A stretch of DNA of 64,000 nucleotides, taken from Rhyacichthys aspro. Its lineage: Eukaryota; Chordata; Actinopteri; Gobiiformes; Rhyacichthyidae. The notes under the pieces were generated by a model. The model was given only the letters and a program-made list of their open reading frames with translations. It was not told where the DNA came from and searched no databases. Shown here piece by piece: positions 12,818 through 24,035 of the stretch (position 1 is the stretch's first letter; every line of letters starts with the position of its first letter). Both the position numbers and the translations under genes were made by a program. The stretch is from positions 13,100,758 to 13,164,757 of the forward strand of contig CM072166.1 of NCBI GenBank assembly GCA_036850595.1. Direction: 5' to 3'.

Positions 12818-13607
12818 CGTGCCCCCGGAACTTGATGGTGACTACGCATGCGCGAAAAGTTAGGTAAAAGATCGATAAAGACATAACTTTTGCCATGGCA
12901 GATAAACACAGCGCTATTTGTAGTGAAACTATGTATATTTTTGTTGATATATTCCATAAATAGTCATATAGTCAGTAGTCAAACAGTCAAAACATTAAAA
13001 TGAATTTACAGTGGTACCTTCAATGCTATCGGAATTCCAAATTACTACAAGCTCACGACCAAATATACACAAAGGCTTAGGACCAAAATTGATAACCAAT
13101 AAAGCTATAGTGTATATTATAAAATAATACAGTGTAAAGGTGAGCATTATTGTATCGCATCGTCTATATATTTTCGCTGTTATTTAATAGGATACGTATG
13201 AAAAGGGCACACCTGCTCTCCCGCTCCTGCGCATGCGTTAACAAAAGTTCGGTGGCGTTAGCTCCTACGCTAGTCACCTTTTACCAACAACAGAGAGAGA
13301 AGTAGTTAGGGAGATTTAACCACAAACAACTACAGGGACACGTTGAGAAATGTGAAAGACACGCCGATGACAGCAAGGAGATGCCACTACAAACTCCAAA
13401 AAGGAAAATAGAAAGTGTTGAGATATATCTAGGAGCGCACGGAAGTTTGTGTTTACTGATGTTATAGTGGCTGGCTGGCTAAGCTCACTGTTAGCCTGCT
13501 AGCAGCCCGACCTCTTCACCGAACCTAGTGGCTAGTCCTCCTCCGCGATGATGGGCGCCCTGTTGAGCTAGTAACCCGCCTGGAAACGAGCCCCAGTCCC
13601 GCTGACC
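12818..13607. promoter_or_regulatory. Putative bidirectional promoter between mms19 and ubtd1
   Basis: The two start codons are divergent and 790 bp apart. NRF1-type palindromes occur on both sides: gcatgcgc at 12846-12853, next to the mms19 start, and tgcgcatgcgt at 13228-13238. An ETS-like ccggaa sits at about 12827. No TATA box is evident near either gene, which fits CpG-type housekeeping promoters. The middle (about 12950-13200) is AT-rich and appears featureless. Start sites are inferred. Confidence 0.65.
13367..13571 (+). promoter_or_regulatory. Upstream ORFs in the probable ubtd1 5' leader
   Basis: Three short ORFs end before the ubtd1 start: 13367-13411 (14 codons plus stop), 13381-13467 (28 codons, starting MPLQTPKRKIE) and 13548-13571 (two adjacent ATGs, 7 codons). 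The first two overlap in different frames. If transcription begins upstream of about 13360, they would lower initiation at the main start, which itself has a strong context (accATGg). Function is inference. Confidence 0.45.
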
Positions 13608-16600
13608 ATGGGAGGATGTGTGGGGAGATACTTGGATGGCTGGGACGACACGCCGAGCCGAGGCTCTTCCAGGAATGGACGCGGAGGTAAGAGCACAGAA
13701 CAGCCATAGCATGTTAAATTCAGTCTATACAGGAGGCTTCATTGACTTATCGTAATTACAGTGGGCCCTTGTTCAAACTAGTAAAGTACGAAAACCCGCA
13801 TTGTAGCCTAATGAAAGATACTGTTACTGTGAAGCTCAAACCCCATATCAAGTTACCACTAATGATTGAGTTCCTTCTGTTGGCATAAGCTTTTCTGTGT
13901 GGAACTACTACTGAGTAAACTTATTTGCATAAAAAATGATGTAGGAAAGAATACACATTTATATCCCTGTTTAAAACCGTCCCGGAAGCTTGCCTTGAGG
14001 CATATGCTGTAAAAAGTGAACCCTTTTTATTAGCTTTTTAATTTAACTTCATTATTAAACATTTCCATGTAATTTTCTTTTTGCAAGTTGTTGATGTTAT
14101 GTTGCCCTCATATAACTCCCAGTACAGTAAGTTCTGAATACTGAAATAGGACCTATATGTTTTATACAAACATGTAAATCTAGCATTGTGCAGGTACCAG
14201 TATAAATGTTGCTTAGAAGTTTTTCCAGGCGCTTCTTAGAAAACACACCAAAGAACCTTTCAAAAATACTTCCAACTGTCTCTGTTTTGTTGTGCTATTT
14301 AGGGTAAGCACCTATCCCAGCTCTGCCATTCCACACTGACTCGGCCTCTAATTGCTGCCAAATTCTCTACCTGACATTATAGTCTACGACAACAATACCC
14401 GACAATTTGAAGCCACCCTCTTAATCCCGCAGAGGCAGTCTTGTCTGGCTGTCTTAAATGTGGGAATACGCTCAGTTTGGTGGCCCAGTTCTGATGTGGC
14501 TTCAGAGACTGTAGCGGTTACTCTAACTGGCACCAAAGTGGTTACACTGATTCCCATAGATTTGGCTGCCACATTATTCTCAGCATAGACATCACTTAGC
14601 TGCTTTTTTACCAAGGATAATCATATTCTAAAGAAATGGAAGACAACATCAGAAAACTAAGGCACTCAAAAAGTTGGCTACATAAATAGAGTGTATTGTG
14701 TAATGGCTTTTTCGTTAAAATATACCAATGCCTTTTGTCCATTTGGATGATAGAGTGGACTGATAAAGGTTGTACAGTTTGTACATTAAAATTGAACATG
14801 ATAAAGACAGATGACTGACTGAAGAGAGACACAGCTTTTCACTTTTCCTCACATCCAAGTACATCTTATGCCTTCCATTATTTCCATAACAGATTTATTT
14901 GTTTACATTTGTCTATAAAGACCATAGCAACAATGGTCAGCAATGCACTTTACTGATTTTGTCTCAAATGTAAATATTTAGTGGGTCCAACCAATAATCA
15001 ATAAACTCTATTTTTCTTGCCTTAGTAAATAAAAGCTATTATGTATGTTATGCTAGCTACCAAGTAAGCAAACATTCATGATCTGTGCTGTAATAGCTGA
15101 ATAAGTAGATACCAATGAATGTACACATTATTATGTTACTGCAAAAACTGTCTATCTAGCCCATCAAGTAACCATTGCTGAACATTACTTTACGCTACAC
15201 TGTCAACATCACTTCATAGTGCACTATCCGAAAGGGGCCTGCCAGGTGTTCTAAATATCTATATAGTTTCATCTCAGAAAGCACTGTTACTGGAAATTTA
15301 TAGTGTATCACATTGAAACAGTGTTTTTGATACACTGAGGTTTATGGCTGATGTTGTAAAGTCACATTGCGGTAAAAGAGCCTAAATTCTAAAGCCTAAT
15401 GGAGTTTCCTTTGTACTGTTTTTGGAAACAAGTATCTGTGTTTCATTTTGATGCTGATTTTCTCCCGTTTGATTTCTCAGTATTCACTGATGGAAACTTT
15501 CTCAGTCTTATCCCAGCAGTTTCCACTTTACATCAAAGAGGCAGAAGACTATTCAGAACCTTGGCTGCAAGGCTCCTCTGGCTTTATCCTAAAAAAGCAA
15601 TACTAAAAGTTTTCTTCTAAAAGACAAGAATCGCTCTTGATGATTTCCCACCCAGATTGCTATAAACAGACACTCCCATCTAAGGCTGATGAAAAAGAAC
15701 AAGTCCTGTCATGTCCCGCTGCGTCATTGACTGGCTTCTTTAATGGGGCTCTCTCTGCTTTCCACACACTTCACACCCATCGCTGTATGAGAGGGACAAC
15801 ACTCGTGAAATGTTAATTACCCTCTCTTCACTAAGGGGCTAAAGGTTTAATTATAATTATGATTACGAAATTACATGTTTTGTGGTTGTTTGTAATCGTA
15901 TATCTGCAGTATTGGTACAAATACCTAGCAATTTATACATTTTTAATTTTTGTTGTGAAATCGCACTCTCTTCATATTCCTGGAAACATGTTGAAGGCAA
16001 CAGCTGATCCCTGTTGTCTGTAGTTCCCTGGTGTCCACAGTTAGCCCATGGTCCAGACCAATGATTGTTTTTATTTTTTATTTATTCAAATGTAGTGGTA
16101 AACCAACCTTCCCCGTGTCTACATTTAGCCCATGGTCCAGATCGGTGCTTGTTTCTTTTTTTTTAATGTGGTTCTAAACTAAGCTTGCCAGGTGTCTACA
16201 GTTAGCCCATGGTCCAGATCGGTGCTTGTTTCTTTTTTTTTTAATGTAGTTCTAAACTAAGCTTGCCAGGTGTCTACAGTTAGCCCATGGTCCAGTCCGG
16301 TGGTTGTTTTTCTAATGTAATGGTAAACTAAGGATCTTGTTGTTGATAAGGCAGCCCAAACATCAGAATGATGGTTAGATATAGCATTTATGGAATCATA
16401 TTTTGGGAGCATTTTAGCTTAGTTCAGCTAGTCCAGTTTAAGATAAGGTTATTAAGGTTAGGTGGAATTCAACAAAGTACAGGGTCACAACAAAACCTGA
16501 TGCAACATTGTTTATCACTTAACAGTTGAACTTTGAGAAGCATAAGCCTAAAGCGAGTCAATAATTATGGATTGTATATATTGTATACTGTAGGCCGTAA

Positions 16601-19600
16601 ATCCTTTAGTAAATCTAAGTATTCTACTCAAAGTATATTTCTATTGGTAAATTGTTATTGAGTGTTAGGAACATGTTTTCTAGACTTCTTATCTTTTGTT
16701 GCAGAAATGCTGAGCTCTGTACTGGTGATAAGATGAGACTACATGAGTTGTTGTAGCATATTTCATGGAGAGTAACATTGCACAATATGTCCCTGGGTAC
16801 ACATCCCTTTCCATCCACCTTTTAACTCACTAATGTGCTTTTAAAAACACAGAGACTAGGAGAATAGGTGCTGGTTAGGAAACACACTTTGATTGCCTCA
16901 TGTCCTGGCAATGAGGACAACCATTTACAGCTTTACAGCTCCAAGCAACATTATGTGTTCTTGGATAAGCTAATAAATAATAAATAATAAACTGCTGCTG
17001 ATTCGAAGCTCCAGCTGTGTTTTGGGGTGTTTTGTTTTCTTTTCACTCGCGAATTCTTTCAAAAAGCCGACTGCTTCATCACATGGCAGCGGTGTTTATG
17101 AGCCCAGCATGATGAAACGCCCTGATATTGCTTCATGACTCTGAAATGCATTGCTTCATGTCTGGCCCTCAAATGTCTCCTCCTGTAATCACCCTTTTTC
17201 TTTTTTTTTTAAATTCTCACAGCCGTCCAGACAGTTTGGTATTCTAAAAAGGTTAAAGCATCAATAGTTAACTTACCCGTTATATCCATTTTCATATGTC
17301 AGGTAAACAGCCAACCAGCTAAACAAAAACTAGGAAATAATGGTTAGCTACCTGTGTCAGTTTTGCAAGTGTAATTCTGGGCACATTGGATTTTCTTGTG
17401 TGGTTTATTTGAAAAGCAGTTTGTTGATTCACTAGAGAAAATGGGTAATAAAACAAAAACAAAAAAATCACCTAGAAATAATTACCTATTTTCGAAATAC
17501 TTATTTATTAATCTCAGCTCACAACAATACAAAATATTTTTTCAAGGATTTGCAGCCTGTAGAGTTTATTTTCCTGAAAAAGTTAGCATAGTGTTACTTT
17601 AAAGGAGACGTAGGTGTTATTTTTTTAATGATAAAATAAAGATTAAAAAACAGTCATCATTGTTTCAGAGTGTTTCGTTTTTAACATGGCTCTCCTGGGT
17701 CCTCTGCTTTGCAACAGATGGCGAATACATTTCCTGGTATCCTGCCCCCTTTTATCCAATCAGTAGAGAGAACCGAATAAAAAGACTGTTGTTTACAAAC
17801 AATGGCAGACAAGGTAAAAGTAGAAATAGGTAAAATGTAGTCTGGACTCTATGACTATATTGGCATTTGGTTTTATTAAATATAATTGTTGAAGGTAAGT
17901 TAGCTACTACTCTTCGTTACTGTTTGAGCTAGCGGTAAAATGCAATGCTAACTACAAACACAGACAGAATCGTGGCCACAAAAACTTCCTATATTTTCCA
18001 CATGGTCAGTACTCTCTTACCTTGAAAAAAAAATGCAATGACAAACAAAAAACAAAACACAGACAGTAGTGACAGGAAACTGTCCTGTGTTTTGTGTTGT
18101 CTCAGGTTCTTCCTCTAAAGGATGATGCGTGTCTGTTTTTTATCCAGTATCCATTTCATTCACTACTCCTCTATGAACTTCACTTCTTATTTGTTGATGC
18201 AAAAGGTAACTGGTCACTCTTTCACAAGTCCAAAGTAGTTAATAAAACATTAGTGTCCGTGCTTCGAAACGGTTGTAGTCTGCTCCAAGTGCTAACCCTA
18301 CACCACCTCCTGAGCTCCTATAAATAATTAGTTCGAAAGAAAGGCAAACCTCCTCAGTGTCTCCTGTATGCACCTCTTCATTTTCCATCAGCCCACTTCT
18401 CGATAACCGCCTCCCGTCTCTCGGGCCTTTTGTAAATGTTGACGTCAGGCTTTGTTTGCGAGATATCAAGGTGTTTAGCTGCTGATAAATAAAGCTGCAG
18501 TAAAAAGACTCGCGCTCATGTGTGGTCAAGGTGTGCACAGTGCATTTGTGCGCTAGGAAACACAGGTAAGGTTACATAGATGTACACTAAAACATGCTTC
18601 ATGCATATTGCAGATTCCCTATGAGCTGCTAATTTTAGATGGCATGGCTGAGCGGGTCGACGAGCTGGCTCTGGTGACAGCTAACATTTCCCATTGCGGG
18701 TGGCTCTGTTTATAGACATAAGGATATAAAAGCTGATGAGGATATGATTATAAAGCAGTCCACACATTCTCTTCATTCTCCGTGGCTCATTTACACATTA
18801 TAACGACCTTCCCATTTACTATTGATGTTTTCATTAGTCTTTTCCCACACTATGGCTAGCTTCTGGTAGTACATCCAGTTATATAAAGATGTCTACCAAC
18901 AGGAAGTATGGGCTTCTGTTGGGCATTGTGGCTTGGGATTAGTTGGCTCTCATCTCATTAAGTCATGAAGTTGGTCTGCTCAATGTTTGAAGTTCTCTGA
19001 GTGGGAATTTTTTGGTCCCAACTTTGATAGTCTTACTCATTTGTGGTCCATTATATATATAACATACAGTTCTAGTAAAAAAAAAAAAACTCAGAAAAAA
19101 AGAATTTAATTTTGCTGCCAAAGTCATTACCTAAATGTTTGTGTACATATTAACAATTAAAGCAAACAAAGCCATAGCTATTTTAAAAAATAGTGATTAT
19201 TTAATAACACAGTCAAACTGGTCATGTCTGTTTTGTTAGTGCTGACCCAATTTTGTTCAAGTTGGTTGTAGCCTGAACAGACTTCTCCATTCAGTTTATT
19301 TCTCTCAGTGAAATGGATCTGGAATCCCTTTCTTTTACAACCATTTTCAATTGGGGAATATCCCCTGGAGCTAATCGTAAGTATTTATCTTAAATAGGAT
19401 TGATTGCTCACTGATTTTTCAGTCATCCACTGGCAGCTCTCTTGTTCAGAAACCCAGTACAGGGGATGGTCCATGTTGTTCAGTATAGCATCCTTCTGCC
19501 AAGCTAATAGTAGATACCTATAGTAGAACCAGCCCTCTTTTACTTTTTTTAATAAAGTGCTCTTTGTCCAATTTCCTTTCTCAGGTCGTAATGAACCTCT

Positions 19601-21483
19601 GCGTAAAGACCGTCCCAAGTGGAAGAGTGACTACCCAATGACCGAGGGCCAACTTCGAAGCAAACGCGACGAGTTCTGGGACACAGCACCGGCCTTCGAG
19701 GGCCGCAAGGAGATCTGGGACGCACTGAAAGCTGCTGCTGTGGCCCTGGAGTGTAACGACCACGAGCTGGCCCAGGCCATAGTGGACGGAGCCAGCATTA
19801 CACTCCCCCACGGTGAACCCAGCAACCATCAACATACGTTTAATAACCCAAGAGATAAAACGTGATCTGACAGTTGTGTTTCTCTGAAGGTACTCTGACG
19901 GAGTGTTACGATGAACTCGGGAACCGCTACCAGCTGCCTGTGTACTGCCTGGCTCCACCCGTCAATCTGATCTCAGAGCGCAGCGACGAAGAGCCCAGCG
20001 ACAGCCCCGAGCCCCCCATAGCACCCAAGAAGGAATTCCAGCTCAAGGTACAGCATCGGGAACATTTTGTTAATCCCTCATGACAATATTTAACTCTATC
20101 AGTTAATAAACGGGTAAACATATTTTACTTTAGCCCAGTTTTGAATTGGATGTGAATAAGTTGTGAAGGCTGGTAACACATAAATGACCCATAACGTTCC
20201 ACTTTTGGCAGCCTTCAGCCTTTACTAAAAATAGTCAGTCCTTCTTTATTGAATGCATTTCTGGGCTACACTCTGTGGTTCTGGTATGACGTCACTGTTT
20301 ATACTGACACTAACAGTACTCCCTCATGGTTTTTCCACACATCCTGGAAAACCTGGAAGTTTAGAGAATAGTTTCCACAAGTCATTTAAACAACCTGGAA
20401 ATAATGTCCAACAATGTAGCATCAGTCTTCAGTGGTCTCATTGGGGAATTTTTAGTCCTTGGCCCTCTGAGATTGCCATAGTTTGTCAGTGGTGTGGAGT
20501 TTAAACCAAGAGGAATAGTGAGAGTAATATAAATGTTATAATATTGTGCAAAAGTATTTTTACAGCCTACCAAAATCTTGTTCTCAGATTTTAGAATTAT
20601 GCAAAATAACACAGTCACCAAAATGATCATAGCCCTGTCGTTGTTGGGGACTTCACTGCAACTTCTTGGTAATAAAAATGTCCAAACAGTTGTTCCTCTA
20701 ATCAACAGAGACGTGTGCTTCTTCATTGAAATATTGTCCTCTGAATAGAACATGAAATAAGCAGTGCCTTCTAATGGATGAAACATGCAACATATGGTGC
20801 TGCAGACACAAGTAGCATTTGTGTTCTCTAGCAGACAAATAAAATTGTGCTATCCCATTTATCAAAATTGTACAACAACTAAACTGTAATAATGTCGCAG
20901 TAAACTATAATAGTAAACTGTAATAAACTACCTATTAAGATTCAAGAGGCATTTTGGACAATATCATCAACACCACTGGCAAAAAAGGAGTCACAAAAAC
21001 TTTTTTTTTTTTTTTGCCTTTCAGCCAGGTTTTGGCATTCACATCTTAGACTTAGGCACAAGACTATGCTACATCTGAGAGACTGCTGCTGCCCTGAATT
21101 GAAAAGGCCTTCTTGTGAACCCTGTTTTTGTTATTCACCACCATAAATTGTTCTAATTTAACATACACAGGCTTCTTCGTCCCCAGGCAGGACACACTCA
21201 CTCACCACTTCCCTCTTGTGTCCCCTCCCCGCAGGTCCGACTGTCCACCGGGAAGGACGTCCGCCTCAGCGCCAGCATGGCCGACACCATCGGGCAGCTG
21301 AAGAAGCAGCTGCAGGCCGAGGAGGACATCGACATCGCCCACCAGCGCTGGTTCTTCTCCGGCAAACTGCTCACCGACAAGACGCGGCTCCAGGACACTA
21401 AAATCCAGAAGGACTTTGTCATCCAGGTCATCGTGAACCCGCAGGCCCTCAAAGCGCCGACCACTACGACCGTTTCCGAATAA
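13608..21483 (+). CDS. ubtd1: UBTD1, ubiquitin domain-containing protein 1 (4 coding exons, complete)
   Basis: Exons 13608-13686, 19585-19812, 19890-20047 and 21235-21483 join in frame to 237 residues (human UBTD1 is 227). Residues 1-27 begin MGGCVGRY and are low-complexity. The conserved UBTD/DC-UbP N-terminal domain follows (about 28-155; KWKSDYPMT, LRSKRDEFWDTAPAFEGRK, NDHELAQAIVDGASITLPHG, ECYDELGNRYQLPVYCL). A C-terminal ubiquitin-like fold comes last (about 156-230; VRLSTGKDVRLSAS, QRWFFSGKLLTDKTRLQD, KIQKDFVIQVIVNP). The tail lacks a terminal Gly-Gly, so it is not a conjugated modifier. Family knowledge: UBTD1 binds UBE2D-family E2 enzymes and in mammals is linked to MDM2/p53 control. 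The ubiquitin-like domain sequence and the head-to-head mms19 neighbour favour UBTD1 over its paralogue UBTD2. Confidence 0.95.
13687..19584 (+). other. ubtd1: ubtd1 intron 1 (5.9 kb)
   Basis: GT-AG intron with no convincing internal exon. It holds a 78-bp tandem array (16031-16340), poly-T/A runs, and a block at about 17690-18560 that shares pieces with 34450-35250 (for example ctctgctttgcaaca and taaaatgcaatgctaact). Near its 3' end at about 19385-19540 is a repeat also found at about 61315-61440 (shared ccatgttgtt then agtatagcat). Confidence 0.6.
16031..16340. repeat. Tandem repeat, four units of about 77-84 bp, in ubtd1 intron 1
   Basis: Units start at about 16031, 16115, 16192 and 16270. 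Each begins with gtgtctacagttagcccatg followed by gtccag. The middle two are nearly identical, including a poly-T tract and ctaaactaagcttgccagg, while the outer two have diverged. Confidence 0.85.
20048..21234 (+). other. ubtd1: ubtd1 intron 3
   Basis: GT-AG intron; its 3' end has a C-rich acceptor (ccctccccgcag). No exon, RNA gene or clear repeat was recognised apart from a T15 run at about 21001-21015. Confidence 0.6.
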
Positions 21484-24035
21484 CGGGGGAGATATCAGGT
21501 GGTAAATGCTGGAGACACTTAATCAGTGAGGGAGAAACTTAAGTGCTGCTTCGATTCATAAAAGACTTATATTTTTGTAAGATCTGCTGCACACTAACTT
21601 TGGAGATCCTCTTTGAACAGTAAGCCGAACTTGCCGGAGTCCTCTCAAGACTCTTCCCCTGGCCTTTTGTCCGAACTCGTATTAAAGAAGTGCCAAATGA
21701 AGAATCTTCGAGGTGTTTGATTTTTGAATTCGAACCCCCAGTGACTCTCCATTTTGATCTTAAGCTCCCGAGAAGACAGAGAGCGGAGGACATAGCAGGC
21801 CTCTACACTTTCTTTTCTAGAGGAAACATTGTAAACCAAGCTTTTTTTGCACATTTGACGATTTGTGGTAGTTTGTGTGCCTTCTATAAACAAAAAAAAA
21901 AGGGTTAACGTTCTGAGAGATGCTAGTTTATTGCAACGCTAATCCTTGTGTATTTTTTTAGACTTGTAGTCCAATCTAAAACCCTTTTTTAAATGCTGAC
22001 TTATGTGTGTTTGGGAGAAAGGAACTCACTTGAAACCATTTTCCCTGGCAGTTGTTTCTAAAGATTAGTCCCATTCCCTTTATGCACAATAGTATATTTT
22101 ACCTGTGAATGTAAAACCCATAGACTTCCCTCACCAGCGTTTCAAAATGGCTGCCACAAAGTGAATCGATCGGCAGTTTATCCTTTACAATACAGGGACA
22201 GATCCACTAATTTCATTTGAACCGAAAGGGATAAAAGACATATAGCTGTTTTCAAGTTCAATCAGTTAACAACAAAGACCAGTGTTAAATACTTTATATA
22301 TTTTCACACCACTTTTGTAATGCATTGTTTTTATTGCTTCTGTCAAGTTCATACCTTACTGAGCCTTTCCTTATCGCATCAAAATGTTTTATTCTCTCTT
22401 CTGTTCATCGTCCGCTTCTGTTTGAATCATATGCAAACTTGAATAAGCCTTGTTCTCTATGTGCAATACAATAGACCTCATATCATTTAGGCAAATCAAA
22501 CTTTTAATGTTGTTTCATGTCATAATGCTGGTATAGATGTGAGATAATCACTTTGTTCAAATTTTTGGCCTTAACAGTTCAGTTAAGTTCGGCTCTTGTT
22601 TTTTGAGAGGAATATTATTACATTAAAAAGCTTAAACAACTTTTCCCATTTCTCCCAGTGGATGTTTAGGGATTGACGGCGTGTCTAGTTATGTGAGCCG
22701 TGGCTGGGTATATTTCCCAAGTTAAACCTCAAAATTTCCAAGACGTCATGTGAAGCAGCAACCACAAATCAGTTTTACAGGACATCAAATTTTTCAGATT
22801 TTTCAGGTACCGGGCTTCGGAAACTTGTGTGTAACACCAGAGTATACCAGGAACAATTTTTTAGTAATACAAATTCAGTCTCTTCTCACATTTGCCTAAA
22901 TTGAAAAAAAGACATGTAAAGCCTTATTAAACTCAGTGGAAGGAGCCATTAGTTTTATTACTTTCTGTTACTGTACAACTGCCCAGAGCAGACAAACGGA
23001 GCACTGTTAGAGAAGAAGCACATTCATGTTTCGTCAGACCCTTTTGAACTAAATTGGATTTGTTTTTAATTTTTTATTTCCTCCTTATTGGTTTGTTCTT
23101 AGACAACAGTGTGTCCCTGCTGGGCTACAGTAACTGCTCACAGGCTCTAGAAAAGAGGGGCCACTACCAGAAACCACACACTGCTCCTTTAAAGACCGGA
23201 AAAAAAATGGGAGATGGCTATGAGTCAATTTCCTAAATTGTTTGCCTTTCCACAAACTGTTAGTTGTAAATTTGATGTACAGTAAAGCACAGGCATTGTT
23301 TTATACCGGTTTTCCCACCAGTACCTTCTTCAATTCACACTTGTAACTCTAACATTTTAAGATTTACGTTGATGTTTCCTGTCATTTTCAAGTCCTCCAG
23401 GTGTGTATGTGGAACCTGATAAGGGTGACGTATTTGAAATGACCCATACATAAATCTAGTGCAGCTTCCGCGGCTCAAATTCTGCCTGGAATTGAACTCT
23501 GATACAGTGAAACCCACACAGTGCTGTAACCAGGTCTAAACAGGCAAAGTGAAAACATGTGACTCCCTCATTATTCCTCTTTGTGCCGTCTGTATACTTT
23601 TTTTTTTACACAGGACAGAGATTACACCACAATGAAATGTGTACACTAATTGTACACAAAGGGAAAAAAAGCCTTTACTTTTACTCAAATCTATTTTAAA
23701 GTTATTGGATATTCACAGCACATTTCTCTTGCACATACTGTATACGTTTTAATGGACAACCTCATATAAATAACTAGTAGCTGTTGGTTTTAAATCTTAT
23801 TACAAAAGCCATATCTGGTCTGATAACCATAGTTTTATTATATTTCCAGAAGCTATTATATAAAACCTGTGGAATCAGTTTAACATAAACAGAAAAAAAA
23901 AAAAAATCCACCTATTTGAGAGATTTCTTAAATGACACCTCACATTTTTGCATCCTGTGTTTTCAGTTATACTCTGATTTTATTTTCAATCATGTTTTAA
24001 GCTGTGGAATAAATGTTTTATTAAAAAAAAAAAAA
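21484..24035 (+). other. ubtd1: Probable ubtd1 3' UTR, about 2.5 kb
   Basis: AT-rich, frame-less sequence continues from the stop to AATAAA at 24008-24013, which is followed within about 10 nt by an A-rich stretch. Another AATAAA lies at about 24315. The exact end is uncertain and the long UTR is inferred from the lack of any earlier strong canonical signal. Confidence 0.45.
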
